Assembly: GCA_015501055.1 (NCBI GenBank) | Contig: JADNYV010000247.1 | Span: 1 to 51,114 of the forward strand | Reading direction: 5' to 3' | Source: Mucidula mucida | Taxonomy: Eukaryota; Basidiomycota; Agaricomycetes; Agaricales; Physalacriaceae | DNA length: 51,114 nucleotides | In this document: positions 34,679 to 47,130 of the stretch, one piece after another | How the letters are laid out: the number at the start of each line of letters is the position of its first letter | How positions within the stretch are numbered: position 1 is the first letter of the stretch | Notes under the pieces: generated by a model | The model's database searches: none | What the model saw: the letters and a program-made list of their open reading frames with translations, nothing else | Told to the model about the DNA's origin: nothing | Made by a program: the position numbers and the translations under genes

Positions 34679-35123
34679 CCATCTCTGCTACATATACCTT
34701 TGACCTTGGATCCCCATACCTCAATCTACCTCAATCTTGTTGTAACTGTTCTTACTCACTCATCGCTAATGTTTTTGGTCTTAGATCTGATGATCTGATG
34801 ATCTGCAGTCATTCTGATCGCGCGAGTTGTCGATACAAGCTCCTTCAAACAATACGCTGACGAAACAAAGCCTCAAATCTTTAACGCCTGCAATACGCTG
34901 ATCCCCGAACAAGGCAAATGTTCTTGTTCTAGTAATAAAACGCGTATTGTTCTTTCCGGATGGAAGTTATTGTTCTTTGCACCTTGTTCTGGTGGTGCCT
35001 TGTCCTTTTCGATTGAAATGCTTTTGTTACAATTTAGGCACCCCCGAGCAACAACAACTCAAGCCTATATATCTATGAGCCTCCTCGCATACCACATCCC
35101 ATTCGATTTCCCTCTCAAAAAAC
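34679..35123. other. intergenic region / promoter
   Basis: 3' flank of the DUF6697 gene, with a small direct repeat (ATCTGATG units near 34785). A TATA-like TATATAT near 35064 lies about 55 bp before the next start codon. Confidence 0.5.
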
Positions 35124-37061
35124 ATGGCCGACACCGCTCTCAACTTCCACTGCCGGATGATGGCCGCGCTGATTCACGATTGCCTTCGCTTCTTCGACCC
35201 ACCTGCGCCTCTTGACACCTCTATCGACGACGCCGATTGCATGATCTCTTGCACCATCCACCACCGGGATCTATTTCGCCTTCCAACAAACTCCGAGTCT
35301 GAGCCATTCTTCACTGATACTTCGCATTACATCTCTCTTCCCTTCGATCAACTGCAGCCTGGAAACAACCTTGATGTATGGAATGGCGCTGTGGAAGAGG
35401 AGTGGAAGCTGCATATAACCAATCTCGTTATCTTACGGGACATACTATCAGTCCATCCTTCCTCCGACCGAATCATCTTCCAGGATCTCAAGCCGCTGTT
35501 CATCAGTATCATCGAAGACGTCCGGCAGGAGCTGCATGTTTTCCTCCATGCCAACGAGGGCGATACGCCGTATTCTGCTCATATTAGGAATCTACGCGAT
35601 GCTTTGGGACGACTCTTTCCGTACGACTCGTCGAGGTTTCAACGAGCACAACTACTACACACGTACCGATTCCCAGACACTTTTAGTGAGCTCCGACGCT
35701 TAGCGGACGTTCCCGCGGACAATGATGAGGTTCTGCGACGGGACCCCGCCGACGAAACTCACTGTCAATGTCAGACACAGCGCTGTCTCCTGCTTGATTT
35801 GGCACATGCACTTCTGGAATGGGTACGAGATGGGGCCGATAGTTATGGCCGCGTTGGACGACACGTTCGAGGTCCAACTTCGGCTGCATTCACCGATCCT
35901 TTCACTCGCAAGCTGCTTGCCGCTCGGGATCTCAGTTGTGGCCTTGTTAACGGTGGCGATATGTTTACCTTGACGTATCGCACCGTTATAGAGCAACATG
36001 TTGACGGTGGCGGGGAGCTGAGCAGTAATGACTTGGATATCTGTAGGTTCATCCTGACACCTTTATCTTATGCTAATACTCAACTTAGGGCATCTATTCG
36101 AGGAAGACGCACGTACGATTTTTCTGGCTGCTGTTGACAATATCAAAAATGCGAACCAGGACGAGAATGTCGATGATTTGATTAGGGAGCTGGAATCTGT
36201 GATTGATCTTTTGGAACAACTTTCTGAGGTCTGTCCGGACGATGCTGTTCCATTGGCCGAGCAGTACTTTGTTGCTGCTGCTCCTGAAGAACAAGGCGAT
36301 GTCCCGCCGGTGGATAACTCATTCCCCCACGACGCGCCAAACTTGAACGCAACAGTGATATCATCAAGCGACAGCGAATCGGACGACGATGCCACCGGTA
36401 TGTGCACGAATGGCTTCTCCCATAAGGCGTTCAACGCTAACTTTCGGAACCTATGATCTTCTCAGAACCTCCTAATATATTCCGCCATACTCATAACAAC
36501 GACCCGATACATGAAATCCATGACCTCCTCAAAACAAACTACATGGTTATGCGCGGACGAAGACGCCGCATAACAGGAATCAACTGGGACATGCGCTTCC
36601 CCCCAACCCGGCGACACGCGCACTACTCTGACAACATACAACCCACACTCCAGGATATCTGGCACGAGCGCGCCTTCGACCTCCCCGCCTCCTACATCGA
36701 GCTGAATTCCGACCATCCGTCTTTCGGGCCTCTTCTTGAGAGGGTGCCGTTGCGGCTAAGCCGTTACGGTTCAGTCGAGGATGTTTTATACGCGTTGTAC
36801 GACTATCTGCAGACCCATCTGACGGGGGACGAGGAGCTGGGTTGGGCGCGGACCCCGGGAAATGCGCAAAAGATGCAAAATGCGGCGCGTGAGCGCGCGC
36901 ATGTCGTCAAGAGACAGCCAAGGTGGCGCGGGGAGGAGTTAGGTGGAGGCGATCGTATTCGGCGCCTTGATCTTTTGAATCGGAAGCATTGGTTCGATGG
37001 GTTGCGATTAGAGAATAGAGGTGGTGTCGAGCAGGTTTTTGTAGATGTGTCGAGGGTTTAA
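35124..37061 (+). CDS. large hypothetical protein with C-terminal DUF6699-like domain
   Basis: Three exons, 35124-36042, 36089-36397 and 36466-37061, join in frame to 607 residues. The first junction gives DLDIWHLFEEDAR and the second DDDATE then PPNIFRH. The N-terminal 400 residues contain no domain I know and look alpha-helical. A short acidic serine run (SSSDSESDDD) follows. The last 150 residues resemble DUF6699, with FGPLLERVPLRLS, GSVEDVLYALYDYLQTHL and a terminal IRRLDLLNRKHWFDGL block. The gene could be mistaken for two because the second intron contains stops. No signal peptide; function unknown. A TATA-like motif lies near 35064. Confidence 0.7.
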
Positions 37062-38403
37062 TGTTTGACTTGTCTTCGATTTGAAGAAAGGGTAGGGACC
37101 CTCTGAAAGCCAGATAGCCTGAGGTTGATCTTCGACCTAGTACTGGGCAAGACTCTCAACCAGTGTTAAGGCGACAACCAACTTCTTGTGTAGCTTGAAA
37201 TCTCAGGTTGAATGACATAGGCTGAATTTCGCACTAAAGTTGACTTAAAGGCTGATTGAGTACCCAGTGCCCTTACAGCTTAGACTGCTTCTAGTAGTAG
37301 TATCGGACATTTGTAGTAACAAATGGCATGATTTTCTTATACATTACCAATGACCTCACGAACGCGCCACAGCAGCCGAGTCAGTCGAACTGTTGCGGGA
37401 ATTGATGCACGTCTGTTCGGAGTTGCTCGGACATCGTGTATATATAATGATCCATGTATCATGATGATTGTGGCGCGCACAGATTAATCTAGTCCTACAA
37501 TGTCCTCGTCCTGTCCTCGATAGATCTATTGATCGTCCTGTTGGAGGTATACCGTGAGCAGTATCCTCGTCCCAAGGCGGTATACTCAATCCATCGTTGA
37601 CTAGTCCTCGTCCTATCATTGGCATCAATGCATCGACATTCGATGATGCGGAGACAATACTCTGAATTCACACGTCAACAAGTTAGTACTTCCGACTTTC
37701 GACGTGCGCAGTTGATCCTTGTGTCAACCTTTTTCGTCGCCCTGCCTTTTCCTTCCGGTAGACTAGTTTCCCGACAGAGGCCGATGGCGAGAAGATTCTT
37801 GGAGAACAGATAACAATTTAGACTTTGATCCTGCATGGGACTCGGGATCGCTTCTACTTCGTGTTCCCGGCTCCACTGTTCCATTGGGAAAAGAGTCGAA
37901 TGTGTATGAACACGAGGTTATGGACAGATGAGTCGAGTCATGCACTTTCGAAGCGGATATGCAGAGCGGAACTGATCGTGAATACATGGCGCCATTTCAC
38001 GCGCTTTAAAGCACTCTCCGACTGAATTCTATTCGAGCGTCGGACAAATCTCATTGGATTATTTACAAGAGTCCTATCAAACAGTAATGCTATGTGTTGT
38101 TGTATTGTATGTGCTGTGATGTATGTATATAATTGGATGGGTGGGGAATAGTGGTCGTGCAGAGAGAAGAAGAAAAATAATAAAAACCGAAGACCCCATG
38201 ATAAACGCTGGGTTGGAGCAACCTTCAACAACCCCGTCATCGGATGCAAACATAGCTTTTGGAAATGCCATCTGCGGCGTCCACCTGCTCCTCGAGACCG
38301 AAAAAATGCAACGGATAGTATGACGTATGCGAGGGAGAGTACGGTAGAGTGGTCGTGGAGGAGCAGTCGACGTCCGCGGCATAGTGGTGCGTCGGAATGC
38401 CAA
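37062..38403. other. intergenic region (convergent genes)
   Basis: 1.3 kb between the large DUF6699-like gene and TBP. No supported gene or RNA. The right part is the TBP 3' untranslated region and flank. Confidence 0.5.
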
Positions 38404-39598
38404 TCAAGGCTTCCGAAACTCGCAGAGCACCGTATATATAGTGTTGAAGGCGGTATATATCTCTTCTCGGACCTAAGGTGCACAAGAAGTGTCAGCGGAC
38501 GTGTGCCACTGGAGTAAGATATGCACAAGGCACAGAACCATTACGGTCCTGGCCACTGAACGAGATCATTGGATAATGATCTCGCCAGCAAAGATGAAAA
38601 AAAGAGGAAGATATTTACCTTGGCGCCGGTTAAGACTATCTTCCCCGAGACGAAGATGAGCAGAACGACCTTGGGCTTGATCATGCGGTATATAAGACCG
38701 GGGAACAACTACGACACGATGAGGAAGGGCAAGCGATGAAAGAAGGATAACGTACCTCAGGCTCGTAACTGCTAAACTGTCCGTGCGAGTAGGCCAAGCC
38801 CTCTAAACGAATGGGGAACTTGACGTCGCAACTACCGACAATATTCTGGATCTTGAACTCGGAGAACTTTGCGTCGAATCCAAGCTTCTGCACGATACGT
38901 GCATACTTGCGTGACGCCAGCCTCGAGTCGTCCTCCGACTTGGCACCAGTCACCACCATCTTGCCAGAAGCGAAGATGAGGGCCGTAGTCTTCGGGTCGC
39001 GGATACGCATGATCACAGCTGCAAAACGCTACGTCGAACGATATAAACAGTTCGACATAACGGAGAGACGGGGTGAGAGAAAAATACCAACCTTGGGATT
39101 GTATTCTGCATTCCGGGCGTGAAGCGCGATGGTCTTTAGGTCGAGGCGACAGTCAAGATTGACAGTGGCGACGATGTTCTGGAGGGTAGGCACGATGCCT
39201 TCGACGGCGGTGATGTGCTGCTGCTCGAGCGTGAGGGGAACAGGAGTAGCAGGAGTGGCTGCAGGAGTCGAGGGGCCAGCGAGCGCGTTTATGGGTGATG
39301 GCGGCGACTGGGACGACGTCGACGACTGTGGGGATGGCTGCTGATACGTCTGCTGTGGTGCAGAGTACGAGTTGGAGAGTGGTGATGGCCCGGGAAGAGT
39401 AGATCGCGCTAGGTATGGGTTCCCCGTCGGCAGCGCCAGTCCGTGAGCAGCCTGTTGCTGCTGCTGCTGAGTCTGCTGTTGAGCAGCCTGCTGCTGCTGG
39501 AACTGAGCCTGCTGATGCTGTTGCTGAGCAGCATTGCCAGAGCCACGTGAACCAAAGATGTTCAACGACCGAGTAGGCAGCGCGAATTGGTTGTTCAT
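38404..39598 (-). CDS. TBP: TATA-box-binding protein (TBP)
   Basis: General transcription factor of TFIID, SL1 and TFIIIB. ATG 39598 ([16 protein letters not shown]) is followed by a glutamine-rich N-terminus (QQQ runs) and a Pro/Ser/Thr linker. The conserved saddle then starts [36 protein letters not shown]. The first repeat continues with [28 protein letters not shown] and [11 protein letters not shown]. The second repeat has [21 protein letters not shown] and, after introns, [24 protein letters not shown]. The last exon encodes [22 protein letters not shown] and stops at 38404. All conserved blocks are intact. The long N-terminal arm is poorly conserved between species and explains the size. 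Confidence 0.97.
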
Positions 39599-41240
39599 CG
39601 TGAAAAAATTTGGCAGTGGCACGTGAGCAAAATGGGGGGGAAGAATGCAACCGCTCTCCGAAACCGATTATTATATAGGGCACCTTTCAAACTCCGATAC
39701 AAGCTCCGACGGTTTCATCTTTGATCTGTTACGTAACAACCCTTTTGTTCCCATCGTCACCAGTGGGCTGTCGCCAGGTCAGTGTCCAATGCCCTTGCTC
39801 ATCGCCGGCCACAGCGAGCTCGCTATCTGTCTACCCCTTCTCGCCGCCCACGCCGCTGTGCTGGACAGAGAGCTCGTTTGGGCTCTGTCCTTGCATATCC
39901 GTGGTTTCGGATACCCCTGACGACCAATGCGATAACGGTTGCCTCTTCTCTCTCCCCCTTTCCCGTCGTCGTCCTTCATCCCCAGCGACTACGACCAGCT
40001 TCGACTCTCGTTCATTCATCATGTGTCGAGCGTCGAGCAGGTACGTTTGGTTCGTAAAGCGTCAGTCATCAGGGCTGATTGATGCACAGAAGCTTCCGGA
40101 ACGGAACCTAAACGTGCACCACCCACCTCTTTCGTCAGCCCTTTGTCCTCATTCTGATTCCTTCTTTGTTGTTATGGGCGTCAATCTCTTTTTTCTCTGA
40201 TGGTCCTTCTCTTATCAAAGCTGGTCTCTGGTCTTTCACCTTGTACTCGTGTTGCCTTTGTATTCTTGGACTTGACTCACCTTCAGGCTTCGGTTACCGA
40301 ATCATTCGGAGACTCGGCCCCGGATTTCACATGTCCAGTCATCAATCCATTTGTGGCGCCTTTGCGCGCCCTGGCGGCGCTCCTTCTCGCAAGAAGGACT
40401 TCCAATTGTGAACGCGATTCTTGTCTTATGTCGTGCAATATATCTATTTCTTGTAATCCTGTGCGCGATCATAAAGGAGAGCAGTACGCATCAAGCTATA
40501 CTCTCGCCCGGTGTCTGCAGCAACCATCTATGATGATCCACATACCCTCCACCAGCGCTGATATCAGATTTCGTGGCGCCATTACGATGGCTTTGAGCGA
40601 GGCAATAGCTCGGGGTATCATTGTTGACTTTGCAAGACGTCAAGCGTTCCCATCATCGAGGCAGTGCGAACATCACGGTGTAAGCCTCGTACTCCGGATT
40701 GCATTCAGTCCATGCCGCTATCGAGCAGATCCCGAGTGAAGCTGGTGCTACCATGCATATCAAGAACTGTGGCGGGCCTTCTGAAATTCCGGCGACGGGT
40801 GAGGTAAGTACCGTGAGTCACCACTGGCGCGGTATTCTCCCCGCCTTCTACGCCCGGGTTATCGCATGGTCTGGACAAAAGCGTGGAGGTTTGAGCAGGC
40901 GCCTTCTGTGTGTGGCGCGGCGATGGAGTGGACCGTTTTATTAGAGGCATATGTTCTTGTCTTGCTTTGGGCAGACTCATCCGAGCGGTATTTGCAACTG
41001 ATCTGACTGTGAGATGGTGGGTATGTTATGTTATGTCGTTCATCGATCTGCCATGAGATTCTCAAACTCACGTGTCTTGCTTGAGGTGCAGCGCAATGTG
41101 TGTACTACTCAATCTTTGTAGGACCTGAGAGGATTTTGAGTTTTTGACTGAAAATTATACTGTACTTAGTGTTAAATTGGCAACTATCACACTTCACCAC
41201 CTGCAATTCTATCTGTTCCAACATATCTAGACTCATGTTA
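39599..41240. other. intergenic region, possible unrecognised small gene
   Basis: Starts with the TBP promoter. Several overlapping plus-strand open frames (39645-40739) and plausible splice sites exist, for example a donor GTACGT near 40041 and a donor GTAAGT near 40804. I recognise no domain and could not build a convincing model. A spliced gene here is possible but not supported. Confidence 0.4.
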
Positions 41241-41312
41241 AGCAGCATGGCGCAGTGGTAGCGCGCGGGGCCCATAACCCCGAGGTCACTTGATCGAAAC
41301 AAGTTGCTGCTA
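41241..41312 (+). tRNA. initiator tRNA-Met (CAT)
   Basis: A complete 72-nt cloverleaf. The acceptor AGCAGCA pairs with TGCTGCT, discriminator A at 41312. The anticodon stem CGGGG/CCCCG encloses loop CCCATAA with anticodon CAT at 41273-41275. The T stem ACTTG/CAAGT encloses loop ATCGAAA. Initiator features are visible: an A-T first pair, three G-C pairs under the anticodon loop, and A at both T-loop positions that are pyrimidine or other bases in elongators. No intron. Confidence 0.95.
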
Positions 41313-41603
41313 TGATGGGAGGTGCATAGAGAAAATAAGACTTTTTGTTGAATCATGAATAGATTTTAGAAAAGACTTGGTCTTGATTGTACCAAGAATC
41401 AAGGTGTCGCCAGCCTACTAAGTTCAAATTCGTAAGTGCTCGTCAAGTTTATGCAAACGAACTACGCAAATTGCTATTCGGACGGTGAAAGGATAGGTTA
41501 TAATTGAACAACATCAAAATACATCTTCATCTTCATTCGCATTATGTACTGTGCTTTTCTCCTACTGCCAACTCAAAAAAACAAAAAGTCTAGGTATGGC
41601 CTC

Positions 41604-42223
41604 TTAACCAATGTTGAGACGGAAGATGTCGTTGAACCTTATACGACGGACCATGAGACGCGTCAAACGAAACGAGAAAAAAAAAACATACACATAATAT
41701 GTCTCGCCCTCCTGGACCAACTGGAAAGTCTGCGTAAACGGGAGCTTCTGCTCTCCATCGTCAATCTGCCTAGCATATCAACCACGGATCCACGAGTGCT
41801 GGAGGGTGCGCCGCACCTGGAGGTTGCCCGTGACGAGGACGATCATGCTCCCGGGCGTGAGCGATGGCTGGGGGTCGCACTTTACGACGGTGTGCTTCAC
41901 GGTTTGGAAGGGCAGGGACTGTTGGAGGTGGAGCGTTCCGCGTTTTCGTCATCATCAAGGAACGCGCGCCGGCAGCGACGTACCGTCAGCTTCTCCACGA
42001 TGGGGCCGGCGCCCATGAGCTGCGTGTCCTCCCATGTCATCATCGATCCGTCGCGCTAGTTGACAGCAAATAAAGAAAAAAAAATCTTGGATTAGATGGC
42101 GTAAGGGAAAGATAGCGGGGGCGGACACACGTAGAGCGAGAGCAGGTTGGCCCGGTTGGCGTCAAAGGTGCCATAGTAGAAGTTTACGAATTCGACAGCG
42201 ATTGCTGGGTTGAAGGCAGACAT
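41604..42223 (-). CDS. NTF2: nuclear transport factor 2 (NTF2)
   Basis: Small homodimeric factor that carries RanGDP into the nucleus. Five exons give 124 residues, the family length. Exon 1 is 42131-42223 (MSAFNPAIAVEFVNFYYGTFD), exon 2 41984-42055 (MTWEDTQLMGAGPIVEKLT) and exon 3 41817-41918 (LPFQTVKHTVVKCDPQPS, then MIVLVTGNLQ). The fourth is IDDGEQKLPFTQTFQLVQEG and ends in TYYV, and the last is FNDIFRLNIG, stopping at 41604. Introns are 47-75 nt; the one after YYV holds a long T run. The FNDIF and FTQTFQLV blocks are NTF2 signatures. No open frame of useful length shows this gene because every exon is short. A long plus-strand open frame over it is only a shadow. Confidence 0.94.
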
Positions 42224-42415
42224 GGTGGTGGTCGTGAGCAAAGATGTACAAACCCAACACGTGATAGCATCGATGCGGATCTGCCCTATCTAGTCCTAAT
42301 ACTAACTGCTGAAACTACTCATGAAAGGACATGATCCGTCCATCTTTCCTATCCAAGTACATCTGAACAGTAATCTTCGAATGCAGGTAGGCCAGATACA
42401 TGTTTGTTCAATTGC

Positions 42416-43234
42416 CTAGAGCACTAAATATACACCGAAGCTCAATCCAATCATCAACGTAAAAAGAGCATTCTTCAACCCGCCGTCTATTGTGGCCACA
42501 GCCGCGTCCGTGGTATCGGTTGACGACGCGCCGCCAGACGTAACAGTACGCGTAACAGTAGATGACGTCGATCGGGACGTAGGTGGCGCCGTCAAAGTAC
42601 TCGAGGACGTCGAGGTAGCAGCACTCGACGCCGAAGACGAGGCACCAGAGCTAGTCGCGGACGATTCACTCTCAACGAGAGTAAAGAATGGCACCAAGCT
42701 TCCCGAAAAGATGGTAGTCGAAAAGGTCGCGCCCCCAGGCGTAAAGGCTTCCTCAATGCACCGTCCCATGCCTTGTGGGTTAAACGTGCACGCTTCCAAA
42801 ACATCAATCGTCGCCGTATCTGTCTCAATGGCACGCAATCGCGCATATCCACCAGATGAGATCAGGTAGGTTACTATCAAAGATGCATCGGTACTTAATC
42901 GGCTATGGTGTCAACAGCTGGAACGCACTTTCAGCCGTAAACGCAGTCGACACGGTCGTGGTAACAGCAGAGCCATCGACAGTCGTCGTTTGTACTGCTG
43001 CAGTGATATTAACCTGCTCGAGGAACGTCGTAGCCCCTGCGCTGTTCGTGCCCAACACCTGGAATGTCACTTCATCGTTTTGCTCTGGGAGCGGTGGCGA
43101 GTCGGGCCCTTGAAGATCGAATATCGTTATCGTGGCCCCAAGAGCTGCGGAGAGTGTAAGATGCCAGTCGAGAAGAAGTGGTAGCACGCACCAGCTCCGA
43201 TGAAGAGTAGATGGATGAGGGCGTGTCGAAGCAT
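42416..43234 (-). CDS. secreted Ser/Thr-rich protein with GPI-anchor signal
   Basis: Start ATG 43234 (MLRHALIHLLFIGAALG) gives a signal peptide that is split by a first intron (GTGCGT..CCGCAG). The mature N-terminal domain (ATITIFDLQGPDSPPLPEQ onward) continues through a second intron (GTGCGT..GATAG) in frame: FTAE, then ITYLISSGGYARLRAIETD. A Cys-containing segment follows (VLEACTFNPQGMGRCIEEAF). Then comes a Ser/Thr stalk of about 60 residues that is probably O-mannosylated. The C-terminus (DGGLKNALFTLMIGLSFGVYLVL) is a hydrophobic tail fitting GPI-anchor attachment. It is probably a cell-wall or plasma-membrane protein and a plausible substrate of GPI8. No known catalytic domain. Confidence 0.8.
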
Positions 43235-43735
43235 TCTTGACATGGGAGCGAGGCATCAGTTGCATATTATAGGGAAATGAACGGAATGTTCTGCGTCATA
43301 GAATGGAAGCATGGAACCGAGAACGCTGTCACGAGTGATTCTTGAATGGTAAATGGGTCCAGCTTTGTTGGTCGGCTCATTCAATAGAGTGAAAAGAAAA
43401 GTTATCGAGAACACATGCGTTGGGAATGTTGGCATGTTGCACAGAGAGAAGATATTCGGAATTCAACCTGCCAAACGAAGCTGAGGTTCTAAGAATGGAT
43501 GTTCTTATGGATATACCGATGGGATCCAGGTTCCCCCAGAGAATCTGATCCGGATTGAGGAAATTGCTGCCCTGCGAATTCAATGGAACGCGTCTCGAAG
43601 ATCGTGTGACGTGTCTTAAAGGTCAGAGTAAACGAGAGGGCAAACTGTACATACAACCTGGTAGTACAATCTAAAACACGCCAACCCAAAAGCGCTCCGG
43701 GCGCTGAGCTCTTGACTTGTCAAGACAAGACAAAC
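43235..43735. other. intergenic region
   Basis: Upstream flank of the GPI-type protein and 3' flank of the next gene. Nothing recognised. Confidence 0.45.
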
Positions 43736-44721
43736 CTATGAGCCACCCGCCTCGAAATCCAATCTGGGATCCAAGCTCGCGAGCTCGTCCTTGATAGCAT
43801 TTCTAGCAAGATGATCCAGCTCTTTCAAGAGCGTGCCGGTAATCTTTCTCAACTTTGCATCAATCTTGAGAACGGCATCAGGATCAAAGGACGCGGGGGC
43901 GGTTGACGACGTGCTTGCCACCGAAGATGCATTCGCAATGGAAAATAGCTCGTCGGCGGGATCAAGGAGATCAGCAACGCCCGGGTGTGGTGAAAGGGGT
44001 CCGAGGGGTCCCATCATGCGGGGGAAGGGGGAGGAGCCTAATATTCGCGATAATTTGGCGTATATTTCGGAGAGAACGTCGAGGAGGGCGATAAGGGTAA
44101 AGTGGTAGTCGAGTTGGAAGGGTATGTGGGGGGTGATGAGGTAAGACGAGTCGCCGCCTGCCGCGTCGATGTAGAGTTCGGCGGGGCGTTTCCCGCGATT
44201 GCGAAACAGCTTGCGGGGGGCTTGGCGCAGCTTGGAATTAGTAGTGTTGTCTTCTCTGGCCTGCTCGTATTCGGCAAGGGTATTTGTGAGGCCACGAATG
44301 AGATCGGGCGCATGGTGCACGTCTAGCATGTTGCTCAGTGACATGCCCAGAACGGTAAAGCGCGACGTCCGCTTCCTCATCTCAGCGTTGTTGAATTCGC
44401 GCTCGAGGTCAGATTTCGAGAGGAATATGGTGTGGAACCAGTGGCTCTGGCTGAACGAATCGTTAGCCATTTGTGGGGCCATTTGTAGAAGACGTACCCT
44501 TCATGCATATTGCGCATGTAGGTCAACGTTATTATTCGTTTCTGCACCAGATCACGCAGGTACTCTATTGACGTGCCCTGTGGTATAGCTGTATCTGGAG
44601 GGTCCGGTGTCGAGAGCGTCGGGGTCATGGGGACTGCCGTCGTGTTGATGTTGGCTGGCTTGAACGACGAAAGCAAGTTTTGTGCGGACGATTTACGCCG
44701 CATCATCGGTCGTTCTGACAT
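43736..44721 (-). CDS. conserved fungal protein of unknown function
   Basis: Two exons. ATG 44721 opens MSERPMMRRKSSAQNLLSSF, a Ser/Pro-rich arm leading to GTSIEYLRDLVQKRIITLTYMRN. A 46-nt intron (GTACGT..TTCAG) joins MHEG to QSHWFHTIFLSKSDLEREF. The long helical part continues with SRFTVLGMSLSNMLDVHHA and a segment on organisation of LDYHFTLIALLDVLSEIYAKL. I recall such RRKSSAQNLLSSF / EYLRDLVQKRIITLTYMRN proteins as widely conserved in fungi, but cannot assign a function. No signal peptide or membrane helix; about 310 residues. The frame is intact. Confidence 0.8.
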
Positions 44722-45463
44722 GGCGGCGAAGAAACGGCGTCCAAACGTAAGTGTCGGTTATCTGGCAGGTGGAAAAGGACAAGCGAAGATCCAAATCGGT
44801 TCACACACCGTCTTCGTCTTCGGTACCTTCCTGATTCGGACCAATGCGCGCCCCTCTGTAGAGGTCTTGACAAGGCTGATCTTCTTAATATGCGAGTCGA
44901 AAGAAATCTAACGGCTGCAAGCCCACAACAAGCGCTCTGGGCCCTTCCACAATAGTGGATCACTGGGAATGTTAATGCAGAGCAACACGAACAGAATAGC
45001 TGTGCATATCTCTGCTCTCTCTTCGAGGTTTCGCCGCATACTCTGGACCCACCCGCGGTTGTCGGATCTCCACTTGGCGGGAGAACGTACACTTTGAGTC
45101 CCCAAAATCACTGCCACCGTTATTGCGTCGTATAATCTCAATCTCACGCAAATTTCACCAAAATTGATTGGATGCAGTCTGTGTCTGTGGGTTTCAGCTC
45201 CAACAAGTGGCCTCTCTCTCACAGTTGTCTTCTTCTCAAACATCAGCTGCTGATGTGATGGCCTCGATGGAGTACATATTTCTCGTACCTCGAAGCCATG
45301 CTCCCATCAATCAATCACAGTACGTTCTTCTTTATATACAATCGCGAACTCTAAGCAATGATAAGATCCCGCTGGAAGCACGACATTGGCGAAATGATAA
45401 GAACGCGTCTTGTAGACAAGAAAAAGCCGGCTTCCCCATTTCCATCCTTCCCCAAGGAACACC
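44722..45463. other. divergent promoter region
   Basis: Between two divergently transcribed genes. No supported gene or RNA. Confidence 0.5.
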
Positions 45464-46859
45464 ATGTCGGCCACACAAGATGATATAGAGGTCTTCGCAA
45501 GAATGGGCAAAACCATCTACTTCAACACCGTTCAAGACAGCGTCGGCGTCTTGTTATATGGTACTATCTCCTCCTACCATCATCGTTTAGACATCAGCAG
45601 TTTTAACAATGGTGATAGGCGCATACGTCGTCCTCTTCGCGATCTGCCTGAAGATGACCTTGTCCGTGTCGATCCCTCAGAACCCCGCGAAGTCTTCTCA
45701 CCTTCATTTTACTTACAGAGACCATCCTCTAAAATCCAAAGCCGCCAAGTTCCTTCTAGGCGCCATTCTCCTTCTCTTCGTGTCTACGACATCTCAATTC
45801 GTATTCGACATGATATTCATTCTGCAGCAAATAAAAGCCTATATCATGGCTACGGATGTACCTTTGGCTGAACGCCGAAGCCGGTATATCGCCCGGTTTC
45901 TGTCGCTTCGCATCGCTGCCGTTTGGCCTGTAATGGTCAATGTGAGCCTCACTTACTGCATGTCTGCCTGCAAGTCCTTACTGGCGCTATCACAGTTCAT
46001 GATCTCGGACATTATTGTCGTATGGCGCGCTTGGGTGCTTTATCCGAACAGGATGGCTATACGAGCTATACTCGCCGTTGTGACATTGGCTGATGCTTGT
46101 CAGTACTGTTCATCTCATTGTTGAGACCCAAGCTCAAGCCTTACGACTATAAGTCCTCTGGTTTTACTCGCAGGGACTTGTCAGCACACACGCCAATGAA
46201 CCGAATAGCCCGACTACGGACCAGCAGATTTCGACTGCCAGTACCTTCATGTCACTGGGCGCGAATGTCGTCGGAACGGTATGTATTGCTGCCAAGGCAT
46301 TGTACATAAATCCATGCATTTGTGATCCTCCCTAATTCGGTTGTTATCGTAGCGCGCACCAGAGGTCGGTGAAAGCGGCTTGGCGCAACGAAGGGAGCGC
46401 AAGGCGAGGCGACGTGAGCAGGATTCTCTTCGTTTTGGTCGAGACTGGCGCTATATTCGCCGTCGTTCAGGTAAGCAGAAGCGGCAACTGTCATGAATAT
46501 AAGAGCTCACAGTATTTTCTGTTTTACAGCTTCTTGACGGCATTACCGGGCAGGTGGATTTGGTGGCCTTGACGCCTTTGGATCTGGCTACTGATGTCAT
46601 CGGCAAAGCGGCTATTTACCTTGCTGTAATGCTTTCTACCATCATCGTTCATATAACTCGCGCACTCATAATCGTTATAGGCCATCTTGCCCACCGCAAC
46701 CGTCATCATTGTACGGTCTCACCAGTCAGTCGAGACTTGGTCGTTGCAGGACTCTTCCGGGGAATATGGCAAACCAAAGTCGTCGACAAGGATATCGACG
46801 ATGCGTTTTGGGAATTCAGTATCAACGGCGAGGTCGGCGGGCGACATGCCTACGATTGA
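45464..46859 (+). CDS. multi-pass (about seven-helix) basidiomycete membrane protein
   Basis: An integral membrane protein of the type common in Agaricomycetes; function unknown. ATG 45464 starts MSATQDDIEVFARMG, then helices appear in order: GAYVVLFAICLKMTL; FLLGAILLLFVSTTSQFVF; the IAAVWPVMVN/FMISDIIVVWRAWVLY pair; MAIRAILAVVTLAD; FMSLGANVVGTVCIAAKAF; ILFVLVETGAIFAVV; and GKAAIYLAVMLSTIIVHI. At least five introns are needed. The exon joining VCIAAKA to AHQRSVKAAWRNEG uses a donor GTACAT and keeps the family-like reading. The splice between ADA and THANEPNSP is uncertain. The stop is at 46859. The cytoplasmic tail is hydrophilic and unremarkable. Confidence 0.78.
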
Positions 46860-47130
46860 CTATAACCCAGAACAAGAAGAGTCTGGCAAGGCGCCCATCT
46901 CGAATTATGGTACCACCTTGGGAGGAAGCAAGGAAGTTAGCATGGTCTGAGCTACGCGCTTTGAACCAAAAAAGTAGACCTTCGTTTTGGTTTTTACTTT
47001 TATGCATAATGGCTTATTGTATGGAAGTCCTGAAATGGGACTCTGCTTCAGTGCTAAACCTCCTGGCGTACCCACTGTATATATTCAATGCATTGCGTAC
47101 ACTTCGAGTTCGACACAACTCAAACGAATC

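Noticed and set aside
38404..38480. Apparent frameshift at the C-terminus of TBP
   Set aside because: On re-reading the bases (CACTATATATACGG) the frame continues as [13 protein letters not shown] and stop, the normal TBP ending.
39645..40740. Several overlapping plus-strand open frames and splice-like sites after TBP
   Set aside because: No conserved domain recognised and no consistent spliced model found; left as intergenic with a note.
41544..42059. 171-codon plus-strand open frame
   Set aside because: It lies antisense to the NTF2 exons, which have clear conservation and splice sites. It is a shadow.
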